Below are positions 10,895 through 22,402 of a stretch of 64,000 nt of DNA, in pieces (positions within the stretch are counted from its first letter, which is position 1; every line of letters begins with the position of its first letter). The notes under the pieces are model-generated. The model made no database searches and was not told the DNA's origin. It saw only the letters and a list, made by a program, of their open reading frames with translations. A program made the translations under genes and the position numbers. Source of the DNA: Okapia johnstoni (lineage: Eukaryota > Chordata > Mammalia > Artiodactyla > Giraffidae); NCBI GenBank assembly GCA_024291935.2, contig CM044313.1:80537001-80601000 (forward strand), given 5' to 3'.

Positions 10895-11340
10895 ATCATT
10901 GTTTATCTGGGACATTTCAATAGCCTCTTAACTGGCCTTTCTACCTCTATTCCTCACCACCCCCAGCCCTCCCTTCTCCCACGCCCACTATCCTGGAGAT
11001 TAAATGCTCTTGCTTCTTGCTCTGGCTCACAAAAGCATCCGTGGCTATCTATGGCCAACAGGGGACCCCATACTCTTTAGCAGCTCTCCACAGACATATA
11101 CAAGGGAGGATGTCTCTTAATGCAGTTTCAAACCTTCAATTCCACTCTGCCCGGCTCTCCCTCTGGCCCCTGCAACCCCAACACACAAACGTTCCTCTCC
11201 AGCCAATCTGTTGGGCTCCAGAATCCAAGTTATTCTTTCCCCTTCTACAGGAAACTACTCAATTAATTTTTCCTCTCTCTCGTTTTCACCTTGCCATCTC
11301 TCTCTGCTAAGGAGGCATAAAGTTGCTCCCTGCCTTCCGT
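10895..11340 (+). repeat. L2 LINE fragment
   Basis: Diverged L2 region. The landmark 'agcctcttaactggcctttc' matches a conserved segment well upstream of the L2 3' end, and CT-rich blocks downstream fit the same family. The open frames at 10889-11310 are by-products. Confidence 0.4.
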
Positions 11341-11409
11341 TTTAACAAAGTTTTACACTAGCATTCGAAGTATGTGGTTTTCCCACTTTTTGTCCCACAG
11401 AATGGCCAT

Positions 11410-11550
11410 GGAGTACAGGGCTACAAGCCTGGAGTCTGGGTTCCTGGAGCCAAACCCTGGCTCTGTTGCTCAATAGTTGTGTACCCTGGAGAAGTCATTT
11501 AACTCCCTGTATCTCAGTTTCCTCATTTGTAAAATAGAAGATAACAGCAC
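11410..11550 (+). repeat. MIR SINE
   Basis: MIR core clearly visible: 'gtgtaccctggagaagtcat', then tatctcagtttcctcatttg and taaaatagaagataac. The head is diverged. Confidence 0.7.
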
Positions 11551-12721
11551 ATTTAAAAATATTTGACTCCCCAGACAGACAGTACTTGATGACAGAAAAT
11601 TTCATATTCATCCACAATGCCCCCTGCCTCCAGAGTTATCTGGATATTTTCTAAATGAATCAATACATTAAAATAAACCTTTTCCAGTTTGGAGGAAACT
11701 GGGTTCCCAGTTTCCCAGGGCTCCCACTCTTCACCACCACTCCGGATTTCTATCTGTGCTGCCACTGGGTTTGGAAGCCTCAAGAATCAGAAAGTGACTT
11801 AAATAATCAAAACACTAGGCACACATAAGCACACTGTCTAATGTTATCAGAGGTTAATTTTAAACAGTCTGGCTATTTTAATGTATTTGAGGCAAGAGAT
11901 ACCATTGATTTATTTACACCCAAATTCTTGTAGTTCTCAAGAAAGGGCATATCTGTTATAGCCTTTCTTCACTCCAATAATAGCCAACCCAAAATAAACT
12001 TCAATATCCACCCACAGGGGAAAAAATCTGGTTCCAACAAATTATTTCAGCCTGAAGTCTGAAGGCAGAGGGCAGCAGTTTTGAAGAGCGCAAGATGAGG
12101 GGCTGTGACATTTACCAACCGTATGATCTTTCTGAGACTTCCCGTGAGCTCGTGTATAAACGGCCCTCCTGTATCACTGTCTCCCTGATTCCCCCAGACA
12201 AAGGGCTCCCAAGCAGAGCCCAAGAAGACTGAAGCGTGTAACTGCACATTTCCTAAAAAGCACAACAGACAAGTCAAAAGCAAGGGAGAGAACTTTGGAA
12301 AACTCATCAAGGTTCCCATATGTAAAGCCTCATTCATTATCCTTTGAGAGTCCACAAGGGATTCCCAGAAAAGTGTCTTGCTTAGAATTTTATGATTCAG
12401 CTAGGCAATGAGTGCCAAGAAAACGCAGACAAAAGTCGCCTAAAGAGGGAAAATTCTAGTCAAGCAATATTGGAACTCTAATGTGTGGCCTCGGGCTACG
12501 GTTTTGACCTTCATCTAATGTAGAAGTCGGGAATCTGAAGTTTGGACATACATACTGGAAATGAATGAGTCTTTTGATAAAACAATGAAATAAAAATAAA
12601 CAACATGGATGCTTTTGAACTTCTGAAACTCCATTTTCCAGGGCGTGTTACACACAGCTTATTATCACTCATGGTCCATTTCTACTGAAAGTCGCTTGGT
12701 GTATATCTAGCAGTGTATCAG
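11551..12721. other. Unassigned sequence
   Basis: No gene or repeat recognised. The 102-codon open frame on the minus strand (12047-12355) has no recognisable domain. Confidence 0.4.
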
Positions 12722-12832
12722 ACTGTCAAGTTCAAGGGCAGGGGCTCTGGCTTTTACATCTGTATCCCAGGCACCTTGCACCAGGGCTGACACTTGGCCC
12801 GTGATAAACATACATTCACTGAATGTTTCCTC
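12722..12832 (+). repeat. L2 LINE 3' end
   Basis: L2 terminal region: 'aagggcaggggctctggctt' corresponds to the 'gagggcaggga' segment. Then come 'tgtatcccaggcacc' and 'cgtgataaacatacattc', corresponding to the terminal AATAAATATTTGTTGAATG. Confidence 0.55.
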
Positions 12833-13104
12833 AAGTGAAAGACTCTAGTAAAGCATTAGGGTTTTTAAAAGATAGCAGTGCTACTATGAAACCACTGAGG
12901 AAGTCGCCATATCTAACCATTCTCCCAAAACAGTCTTTCCTCTTGGGAGCTAATTAAATGTTATTATCTTGACATTGTCATCCTGACACCCCTCCTGCAC
13001 TACTGGCCATCAACTGACTCTCTCCTCTTTATTCTAACAAATCCAAACTCTTTTCACTATCAGATACCCAACTTCATGCCTGCTTACTGAAACGCAGTAT
13101 AAGG

Positions 13105-13352
13105 TAGTGCTTTAAAGCAGGGAGCCAGAAGCCAGACTTCCTGGGGTCACAGCCTGGTTCCAGCCCCATGTCCTGGGACAAATTCCTTAAGTCCTATATG
13201 CCTTGCCTATAAAAATAAAAGATAATAAGAGTCACTTCTACCATAGAGTGATTGTGAGAATTAAATAAGTCAAATATTTGCAAGACATTTAGAACATGGT
13301 CTGGCACATAGTAAGCATTCAGTATGTGTTTGCTAATATGGTTATTATTCAC
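13105..13352 (+). repeat. MIR SINE, near full length
   Basis: Good MIR match along its whole length: 'gagccagaagccagacttcc', then 'ataataagagtcacttctac', 'attgtgagaattaaataag' and 'ctggcacatagtaagcattc'. One of the best preserved MIR copies in the window. Confidence 0.8.
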
Positions 13353-15262
13353 ACTCCTAAGGGAAGGCCCTTTGCTATTTTGAACAGTGGTTTTCTTCCT
13401 CTAGGAAGACTGGCTGAGGTTCACGTTCATCATACGCTCCCATCAACCCCAGATTGATGGCAACAGCACAGATGAGACTGTCTGCAAGTCCCGAGGCTCC
13501 AGCGGCAACTCTCAGCTAGCTACTAAAGTGGCTGGGACCTTAGGAAAATTCATCCATGTCTTAAATATCTTGACCGATTTATCAGTGTTGTTAAAATGAA
13601 CTGCAGAATATAAAATGAAGAGAAAGCTTGCATCTGCTCAGGAAACCACAGAAGGATGATAGCCACAAGCCAGAAACTCCAGGGAACCTCTTGTATCTAG
13701 TTTTAGGTCAGACGGGACAAGCTGGAGGAAAAGCCAATGGACTAATGACGACAACAAGCTTGCCTGCCAGGAAGAGACTCCAGTGAGCTCCATTCATGAT
13801 GCCTAATTAAAGGAATAAAGGGAGATGGTGAGCACGACCACTCAGCGTCGCTATGGAGTGAACTCCGTACCAACAGGACATTGAAAAACTCAAAAGGCGT
13901 CAGTGGCCGGCCCAGAAAGGGGCACTGCGCCAGCAAACTGCAGGCTGTCCCTGACTCTGAGCTCCAGCACAGATGAGAGCTTCTTGCTACAATCACCTCA
14001 GAGTCACCCGTTCCTCAGGTTCCTGGCCTTCTGAAATGGGTTTGTGGATTGAAATATTCAAAGAGGAATCTTATTGTATCTGATATAACCCACCTCTCCC
14101 CTCCATTTCGGATGAGCACAGCCTTCTTTCGATAAATACTAGTTGCCAGAGACAGCACAGGTCCCTAAAAACAGCTCCACCAAGTCCGAAAGAGGCAACA
14201 TTCTTCGAGGAATCGGAGCACATTTGTTCCCATGAAACAGAATTATGCTTTAAGAAACTAGAGCAGTTTTCAAATGTGCGCTTTCAACCAGATTCAGGAG
14301 AAAAAAAACTGAAACTATTCCACAGAACAATCTGAAACCAAAGATGACTACATGAAGATGCCAAATTTAAAATGTGTGGGGAATGGTGAAGAGTAGACTG
14401 AGGAATCTTGGCAATCTGGAGCTAAAGTATAAGAAAAGTTTAACTCAAAGGAAAAGTAGAGAGATATAATACAAAGGAGAGGAAAAAAGATATGAAAAAA
14501 GGATCCTGGCAAAATATGATGTAGAAATCTAAGCAAAATGAAGAAATAAAAGAATTAATAGAAGAAAACAATCATGAGCTAAAGAAAAGCGTGTCTCCAA
14601 GTGTGGCTAGAATTAGTGAATGAAGAGCAGGGGAAAAGAGACCAGCATCTTGAGACACACTCTGTTGAATTTTTTTTAAATTTGAAAACAGATTATTTTC
14701 AAAGGCTCCCCAAATCAGGTTGGCTCAGATTTCCCTACAACACTGAACACCAGGATGCAGTGGCCCAACACCAACAGAGTTTTGTTTTTTAACTATTATT
14801 TTTATATTTTTAATTAAAATAAAAACCAACAGAGTTTTGAGAGGCACTGAGCATCATGCGGCAATTCTACCTGAGTAGAAATCATGAGTATGCCCTCACC
14901 TAAATACTCGCTAACTTTTCAAAGCCATGGCCTCCTTGATCAAGGAATGACTCAAAATAAGAACCCCAAAATCTAGAAAATTCAGTTGACATAAATGGTA
15001 TGTAGCAAAAGGAGTAAAACGGTTAATATATAAGACAAAGATGTAGACCATCTTGGAACCTGAAAACAAGAATGCAATGTTGATTGCCACCACTCTAAAC
15101 ATTTAAACTTGACATTTCAAAGTGTAAGACAGCACATTTGGCTCCAATACACTCTTCTTTATGTACAGAGCATCCTGGTGGGAGATGGTGGTCTTCTTTG
15201 AATGAACAATGTATTCATTCAGATAACTGCATGATTCCTCAGAGTGTGTTTTTTTTTTTTCC
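13353..15262. other. Long repeat-poor interval
   Basis: About 1.9 kb without a recognisable repeat except a 40-bp insert at 14785-14824. It contains one open stretch (13405-13599, 64 codons) preceded by an acceptor-like pyrimidine run ending in ctag. I do not call it a gene. 14380-14600 is A/G-rich. Confidence 0.4.
14770..14839. repeat. 40-bp AT-rich insert between exact 15-bp direct repeats
   Basis: The 15-mer accaacagagttttg occurs at 14770-14784 and again, identically, at 14825-14839. Between them lie only 40 bases, all A/T except one C near the start. An exact direct repeat of this length around a T-rich insert looks like a target-site duplication. The insert would then be little more than the tail of a retroposon inserted in minus orientation. 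Local duplication is the alternative. Confidence 0.65.
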
Positions 15263-15592
15263 TTTTAAAAATAATTCTATTTATTTATTTATGGCTGTGC
15301 TGGGTCTTCATTGCTGTGTGGGCTTTTCACCAGTCCAGCGAGCAGGGGGATTACTCTCTAGTTGTGGTGCAAGGGCTTCTCATTGCGGTGGCTTCCCTTG
15401 TGGAGCACAGGCTCTATGGCATGTGGGCTCAGTAGTTGCCCCTCCCGGGCTCTAGGACACCGGCTCAGTAGTCGTGGTGCATGGGCTTAGCTGTTTCATG
15501 GCAATGTGGGATGTTCCCAGCAAAGAGATCAAACCCTTGTCTCCTGCACTGGCAGGAGGATTTCTTTACCACTGAGCTGCCAGGGAAGCCCT
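15263..15592 (-). mobile_element. CHR-type SINE (long form)
   Basis: Reverse copy: T-rich tail, 'ggctgtgctgggtcttcatt', 'cttctcattgcggtggcttc', and the tRNA-like head 'actgagctgccagggaagcc'. The flanks share a diverged duplication (ctcagagtg near 15238 and cccagagtg near 15593). That supports a single insertion event. It explains the 105-codon open frame at 15138-15455. Confidence 0.85.
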
Positions 15593-16154
15593 CCCAGAGT
15601 GATTTTAACAAAACCTAACCCATTCTCAAGATCTGCCTCCAAAATTTTATGCTAATAGTACGACTTTCCTTAAGTTGTCAAATAATCCTTCAAGCACAGT
15701 TTAAATGCCACCACCTTTACCCCCAGCACATCCTGCACTATAACAGAATTATTTGCGTGCTCATCCTAGCTCTGAACTGCTCTATTTAGTATCCTAACTA
15801 TTCCAATGACAGTACTCAGAACAGAGAGAGGATTCTACAGGTTTTAAATAAAGTAAAATGTGGCAAGCATTGAAAAGATCCTTCTTATAAAGTTTTCTCA
15901 TAACACTAAAGAATTTTTGTGCCTTCTGTTTATCTCAATTTATACAAACCTATGCTGTACACAGACTTTCATGAAAACGGTCTAATTTAACCTGAATATT
16001 AACTTAATCAAAAGCTTTTCCAAGGTATGTCTGTAACTGTGGAATTTGAGGCCAGCTTGGCAAACCAACTACTGACATTTTTCTCATATATCACTCTACA
16101 TATACTCTAGCTCTGCACCTTCCCCCCTTCAAAAAACGTTAAAAATCACCTACT
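15593..16154. other. Unassigned sequence
   Basis: A weak L2-like stretch may lie at 15680-15800, too diverged to call. Nothing else recognised. Confidence 0.35.
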
Positions 16155-16255
16155 TCTGAGTTGCTTTGAGGGCTAGACAGGATAATGCATGAAAACCACA
16201 TAGTAGGCAATTTGCACATATCAAGAACTGAGTAAATGTTTGCTTTTATCACAAC
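16155..16255 (+). repeat. MIR SINE 3' part
   Basis: Tail half of MIR: 'ttgagggctagacaggataa' is diverged, followed by 'acatagtaggcaatttgcac' and 'ctgagtaaatgtttgctt'. Confidence 0.45.
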
Positions 16256-16298
16256 CATCAGTGTATCACGTACCATGCACCATGTTAGGCCTGGGGAA

Positions 16299-16357
16299 AG
16301 TGTGAAAGTGTTAGCTGCTCAGTTGTGTCTGACTCTTGTGACCCCATGGATTGTAGA
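16299..16357 (-). mobile_element. Bov-tA/BovA fragment (59 bp)
   Basis: Only the 3' end of a Bov SINE in reverse orientation: 'gtgaaagtgttagctgctca' then gttgtgtctgactcttgtga and 'ccccatggattgtagac'. Homology stops abruptly at about 16357, next to a short G-rich run (16360-16380). Confidence 0.75.
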
Positions 16358-17123
16358 CTCGGGGAGTGGGGGGCGGTGGCCCACAGAAAACCAGACCCAT
16401 AGCCAGGTTCCTAACCCACAGACTTTATAGGCTGATACTCGACTCATACAGACGAAGAGATGCATACCTATGACGTAACATTTCTCTGTGTGCTTAAAAC
16501 TCCATTCTAATTTATGAAGCCCTAGGCACTTAAATAAACCCTGTGGAATTTATTTCCCTGAAACACTTCAGTGATTCCAGTAAATCACAGAACAGTCAAG
16601 ATATAAGACAAATAGCATTTAGAGGCTCTTTCCACAAGTTTAGAGTGTTCACATTTTCTGGTCTTCAAAATGAAGACCACAACATAATTTTTAAAGTTAC
16701 TTGGAAGATTTATACTGTAATAAAGGCATTTTTCCAAATTACCATATGCCTTTGTAAGTGCCAAATAATATTTAGGACATTCAGTTGTTGAAATATAAGC
16801 AAGAATGTGGAATGAAGTAATAGTTATTAAGCCAAGTAAGAGAAAAACTGACTAAAGAGTCTTAAAGTTTAGAAATTATAAGAAATGTATAAATTCATCA
16901 GTAATTAAGGATATAAGACATGTAAAAGACAAAAGAGCTTATACAAGTACATATTCTGACTTTTCATTAAGTTAATAGTATAATTTCTTTTAAAAATGTT
17001 TCATACATGTAAACAAGACTCTGCAGAAAAGTTCAAAAACCACAGAGAATTAAAAAGAAAAAAATTTATAGAATCATTTTCAATCCTATCATTCAAGATT
17101 AATAAACCTGTATATTTTTGTGC
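16358..17123. other. Unassigned AT-rich sequence
   Basis: No recognisable repeat or gene. Confidence 0.4.
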
Positions 17124-17339
17124 TGTGTTGAAGTGCTCAGTCGCTCAGTCTCTGACTCTTTACGACTCCATGAACCCTCCAGGCTCCTTTGTCCAAGCAA
17201 TTTTCCAGGCAAGAATACTGGAGTGGGTTTGCCATTTCCTACTCCAGAGATCTTCCTCACCCAGAGACTGAACCCGCGTCTCTTGCGTCTCCTGCATTGA
17301 CAGGCAGTTTCTTTACCATTACACCACCTGGGAAGCCCT
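17124..17339 (-). mobile_element. Bov-tA SINE, full length
   Basis: Reverse copy running from 'gtgttgaagtgctcagtcgc' to 'ttacaccacctgggaagccc'. The flanks carry an imperfect 13-bp duplication (tatatttttgtgc at 17111-17123, taaatttttgtac at 17339-17351), as expected of retrotransposition. Confidence 0.9.
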
Positions 17340-18924
17340 AAATTTTTGTACCAGTCATATTTTTTCTATGCATAAAACAACTATTTTCTTCTATGACCTG
17401 CTTTTCTCATCAGGTAATATATGCTGAATATTTCCCCATATCACTAACGAGCTATAGCAAAAGTTTCTCACACCATCTAGGTTGTTACCAGGTCCTCATG
17501 ATTACGCACAGCTCTGTCTTGAACATACTGAACATTTAGGTTTGTAAATTTATGTCTGTACATTTATGTCTGTACAGCATAGTGCAACTTGAAGAACACA
17601 TGAGATGAGGCACAAATGCTACTGGAACCTACCCAGCCTGCAAATTAACATTCCAGTTTGTAAGTTACAATTTTTTTTAGCCCTTCAGACCATTAATGGT
17701 GTCACTCAACATAACTGCTTTCTCTTCTACCAAAATGTCTTTGACACCTACGTGTCTGGTAAAATCTTGATATGATTTTCCTTACTGCTTCAGAAGAGAC
17801 AAAGCCTACTGCTTTCGAAAAAAAACAGCAGTAAGTGACCCAACTTCTAAACAACTGAGGTTGTATACTTCCTCCAGAAGTTACTAAAAAGTAACTAAAG
17901 TTACTAATACCAGCTTCCCATTCTCTAGTGGGGGGAGGGGCGGGAGTAGGGGGGACGGGAGGGGAGACGAGAGACCCTTAAGGGGAGGGCAGGGTTCTGC
18001 TTCCAGGCACCCCAGCCACCCAGCTCACTCCCCATTCCCAACAAAATGAGACTGGGGAAGGGGGCGCCTTCAAGAAGGAAAACCCAAAATCTCTTTCACT
18101 GGTTGTCCATCTGTTTAGGGAGTGGCTTGACTGATTTTCCTGTGTCCTGAGTGACAGACAAGAGAAGAGAAAGGGGAGGGAGCAGAAGAGGAGGGAGGCA
18201 GGCCCAGGAAAGCAGCACCCACAGTTTGGAGAGGCAAGGACCAGTGGATTTCCTGGGACTCAAATGGATACCACCTTATGAAGCCTTACTTGAGCCATCT
18301 GGCTGACACCCTGACCAATACGGCTGTCCCAGGGCAAGAGGGTGGGGAGAGGGACTAGAAAGGGCCAGCTGGAGACAGAGCCCCTGAGTCAGGTTACTGA
18401 GACCTGGGACACATTCTGAGCGAGCTGCTGGTGAGAAACACCCTTGACAAGAGAGAAGAGGAGGGCAGCAGCTGCATCTAGCCAAGTCCAAAGCTGTTCA
18501 GCTTCCCTGCCACCTCCGGGCTTCTTCCCTGTACTAGCTCCAGGTGGGGAGGGGGGCTGGTGGTTAAGGAGGGGCTCCATCCCCAAAGAGCCAAGGGGCC
18601 AGAGTTAAAGAGCAGGATACCTCATGCCCTTCTCACGTCCAGTGCTGAAACTCGGGCAAGCTGCGCTGGGTGAAAGAGAGGAGAAGATCTAAATCGTGTT
18701 GCAGGTTAATTTCTCAAACTGGATTCATTTCTAGAAGTTTGTGGAGGTTGCAGCTGTGAAGGGGCAGGAAAGGGAGATTCAGTGGGCACGGCTGAAAGCA
18801 AGGAATGAAGAGAAATAAAGATCCTCTTAATGTTATACCTCATGGACCTGAGACAGTTTATCAGATCAGTTACAGCTCCAAAAGGGTAAAGTGCACATAT
18901 TCAACAGTGGCACTACAGTACTGG
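17340..18924. other. Unassigned sequence with a G-rich and GC-rich part
   Basis: 17340-17900 is AT-rich; 17925-18680 is markedly more GC-rich and purine-rich. Neither a gene nor a repeat is recognised. The minus-strand open frames at 18276-18586 follow the GC-rich composition. It may be regulatory, but nothing in the sequence proves that. Confidence 0.35.
17930..17964 (+). other. Putative G-quadruplex cluster
   Basis: Six G-runs of length 6, 4, 3, 6, 3 and 4 lie within 35 bases (17930-17935, 17937-17940, 17942-17944, 17949-17954, 17957-17959, 17961-17964), separated by loops of 1-4 bases. This fits the classical intramolecular quadruplex pattern with runs to spare. It is followed by more G-runs at 17981-17984 and near 17992. 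The role is unknown. Confidence 0.75.
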
Positions 18925-18998
18925 CCCATTCATTCATTCAGCAGATAACTTATTGATCACCTCCAGTGCACTGGACAGAGCAGGGAACAAGACCCACG
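18925..18998 (-). repeat. L2 LINE 3' end
   Basis: Reverse L2 terminus: 'ttcattcattcagcagataa' followed by 'cttattgatcacctccagtg'. Confidence 0.5.
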
Positions 18999-19565
18999 AT
19001 AAAGCCCTGTGCTGTGGGAAGTTATTAATAACTTCCAGGTAAAATGTACAATTCTGGACAACTCTCTGAAACTTCTTGGGCCTCAGACTCCTCAGAGAAT
19101 CTTGTTCTCCTATTTTACCTTAATAAATTTCTAAGGATCCTGAAAATTAAGTATAATAAAACATTTTTTTTTTCCAATTTAACACAAGATGAACAGCTTG
19201 TGTTTCAGAAACCCAGGCACAAGTCACTTGGAGGCTTCTAAGCACAACAAAGTTACTCCGGGCTCCCAAAGTAGAGGTGGGCAAGAGGCTGCAGGAGGAT
19301 GCCAGTAATAGCTCGTCTCCTGTGTGTTAATTCTTGCCTCATGATCACAGTTTCTGGATATGAGGGAGTGAAAAAACCCTGTAAGTACCAAATCATCTAT
19401 ACAAATGATTTTAAACTACCCAGAGTGAGTAAGTATTTTGCAAAATTAATGGTAAGCACTAGTACTCTTATAAGGTAGGAGAAACTCAGAACTGTCTTGG
19501 CAAAATTAGCACTGGTGATTCAACACATCCAGTACTAGGGCTCTGTCTAATATATACCATCAAAT
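18999..19565. other. Unassigned sequence
   Basis: Nothing recognised. T/A run at 19162-19175. Confidence 0.4.
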
Positions 19566-19575
19566 CCATGAGCCA

Positions 19576-19698
19576 GGGACTTCCCTAAGGGTCCAGTGAA
19601 GACTCTGCACTTCCACTGCAGGAGGCATGGGTTCGATCCCTAGTCAGGGAACTAAGATCCCACATGCTGCATGGCATGGCCAAAAAAATAAAGTTAAC
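19576..19698 (+). mobile_element. CHR-type SINE, short form, with exact 10-bp target duplication
   Basis: tRNA-like head 'gggacttccctaagggtcca', B-box region 'gggttcgatccctagtcagg', then 'catgctgcatggcatggcc' and an A-rich tail. The 10-mer ccatgagcca flanks it at 19566-19575 and 19699-19708, so both ends are certain. Confidence 0.93.
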
Positions 19699-19708
19699 CC
19701 ATGAGCCA

Positions 19709-21309
19709 TATTTTTCTGGGTACCTGAAGAGAATCAGGCCCCTCCTGGGCACTGGTCCATGGGTGGTAGCTCAGCATCACTGCTGAGCAGAAGAGAACCC
19801 ATCACGTGGCCAGATGTCCCCTTCCCACAGCAGGGCAGCCCCATTCAGCTGAGCCTCCTGGGCAATCCCTGGGTGGGCTGGTGGTTCCTGAGTACACCTG
19901 GTTGGTCCCAGGTCTCTGTTGGGCCCAGGTCTGTCTCATCCCCAGGGACCACTTCCACTCAGAGCCTGTGATTCACTCCTTGCTGCAGCTTTAAGAGGCA
20001 GAAGACAGGCTGAGAAGGGTGAGGCAGCATTTCACCACTGCTCTAACCTTAGTGCTTTAGCATAACATGCACCCTGGCTAGACTTTGGGAAGGTCAGGCT
20101 ATCTGTCACTGGTTAATTCTCAACTTTCCTGCTTTGAATCCGTGCAAACTTTACCCAGCTGGTGGAATCCCAGTGCTTTCAACTGTCCTCTATCAAAACA
20201 GGAGCTGAGATGACAACATTTACCAAGAAAGGTAACCAGATTATCAGTGACTTGACTAGTCATTTCCTTAAATTATTTTTCCCCAAACTATTTACAAGAT
20301 GCCACTTACTCTTTCCTTTTCCCTTTTTGGTCCTACAAAAGGGAAGCACTTAGGTAGCTGAGTGCCAAGAAATTAGAAAATGGAAAAGCAATATGTAAGT
20401 CAACTTTGCCAGCAGCCTCCCCACATTGGGTAAGAAAAAGCAAAAATGCAAAAATTTCCCACAGGTCAAAGTATCAAGGCTACTTACTCTTGCTTATTTC
20501 AAAATAAGTAAATGCAAAAAGACGCAAATAAATAAACATCTTATAGAAGAGTTTTCTAGGGCATATAATTGCCAAAAAATTTACCGTTCACTTAAAATGT
20601 AAGCCTCCAAGATATTACTTTCTTAAATACAGTATCTTTATTTTAGGTGAAGATAAATACTGTAGTTTAAATATATGTATGGGAGTATATTTTCTCAGTT
20701 CACAACATTATACATTTTCATCTGTTTACCTTAAGATCTTAAAAACAAAATATAATCACATAAGAACAAATTAGAAAGAGATACACAAGAGAAACATCCC
20801 CACCCATAATTTGATATTCTGCTAAAAAAAAAGTCAAACATTTACCTTTATTTCTTTTTAGTCAATTTTCCTAAGCATATCTTTTCTAGCATAATTTTTC
20901 GCCCTGCTTTCTTTCATGCTAATAATGTACTAAAAGCAACTTTACAGGGCAATTCATTGTTATTTTATATTAATAGAATACAGAAAATTTCAAAAGTTAT
21001 TTTGAAAAAATTAACATTCCTTTGTTGTTTAATATTTAGGTTCTTTTCAGGGAAGTGACACAAAGAACACAGCCAGAAATATATCTGTGCATATAGTTTT
21101 CAGAAATATCTCAGATAAAATTGCTTTCTGTAAAGGATACCAGCAAAGAATGCGGGCACTGGGTAGCATCACTGTGCAAAAATGTTTTCGATTATACAAC
21201 AATGAGCAAAAACTGGTATTTTTTTATGGAAATATTTTAAAGTATCCAAGAGTAGAGGAAATAATTTATACTCCTCTTCCAAGACTATAAACTGGTGCCA
21301 GTCTCCTTT
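19709..21309. other. Unassigned sequence
   Basis: 19740-20030 is GC-richer; 20400-21300 is AT-rich. No gene or repeat that I can name. The open frame at 21087-21290 has no recognisable domain. Confidence 0.35.
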
Positions 21310-21620
21310 CACTTATCCTCCCATTTTAAATACTTCCTTCCCCAGATCATCTGAAGTAAATCCCAAATCACATAGCATAGCTTCAATAAATATTTCTAAA
21401 CGATAAGAACCTTTTTTTTTTAGAACGTAAGTACAATACCACATCATATCTTTGAAAAAAAATTACACTAATGCCTTAATACTTCAAACATCTAGACAAA
21501 TCCAAATTTTCCCCACTGTCTCATAAATTTTTCTTGGTTTGTTGAGATCAGGATACAAATAAGGTCCTTATGTTGTAAATGGTGGCTCCTTCTTCAATCT
21601 CTTCATCTGTAGGTTTCCCT
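21310..21620 (+). repeat. Ancient LINE-like fragment, copy 1
   Basis: I recognise this as an old interspersed repeat, probably L1-related, but cannot name it. Landmarks: 'aagtaaatcccaaatcacat', cactgtctcataaatttttc, 'ttgagatcaggatacaaata'. The same family occurs at 22403-22985, where 'gaagcaaatcccagatagca' corresponds to the first landmark. Confidence 0.35.
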
Positions 21621-21659
21621 CCTTCCCCACCCCTCTTTTTCTTTAATTTACTTGTTGAA

Positions 21660-21886
21660 GAAAGTGAAAAGTGAAAGTGTTAGTTTAGTCCCTCAGTCCT
21701 GTCTGACTCTTTTCGAACCCATGGACCACAGCCTGCCAGACTCCTCTCTCCATGGAATTCTCCAGGCTAGAATACTGGAGTGGGTAGCCATGCCCTTCTC
21801 CAGGGGATCGTCCTGACCCAGGGATTGAACCTGGGTCTCCCGAATTGCAGGCAGATCTGCATTACCATCTGAGCCACCAGGGAAGT
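21660..21886 (-). mobile_element. Bov-tA SINE, full length
   Basis: Reverse copy with a complete head. The tail side reads 'aagtgaaaagtgaaagtgtt', the middle 'tctccaggctagaatactgg', and the head end 'ctgagccaccagggaagtg'. Confidence 0.92.
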
Positions 21887-22206
21887 GAGATCAACCATCC
21901 TACCGAGTTTGTACTAACTGCATCTCATAATGACATTTGTAACATGTTCCTCTATCTCCCTATTCCCTGTAAATCAGGAGGATCTCAATACTTGATTAAA
22001 TTCAAGTTCAATGTTTTGGCAACAACAAATATTTCGTAGAAGGTGTTGTGTATTTCCATTGGAAGGCACAACATGTCTGGTTTCCTCTTTCTTTGAAGTT
22101 AGTGTGGAGTCTTTTTTTTTTTTCTTTACTTATTAGAAACCATTTAAAATATTTTATTAAAAAAAAAATCAAACAAAGGGAGAGAAAAGAATATAAAGAA
22201 TCCCCA

Positions 22207-22402
22207 GTGGAGACTTCCCTGGCTGTCCAGTCGTTAAGACTTGGTCTTCCTATGCAAGGGGTGCGGGTTTGATCCCTGCTTGGGGAGCTGAGATCTCACA
22301 TGCCTTGTGGCCAAAATGCCAAAACATAAAACAGAAGCAATTCTGTAACAAATTCAAAAAAGACTTTAAAAATGGCCCACATCAAAGCAAATCTTAAAAA
22401 TC
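22207..22402 (+). mobile_element. CHR-type SINE with exact 11-bp target duplication
   Basis: Head 'gacttccctggctgtccagt' and B-box region 'gcgggtttgatccctgct'. It also carries the long 3' extension with 'aacataaaacagaagcaatt' and 'aaaaaagactttaaaaatgg'. The 11-mer aagaatcccca lies at both 22196-22206 and 22403-22413. It is inserted in or at the edge of an old LINE-like fragment. Confidence 0.93.
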
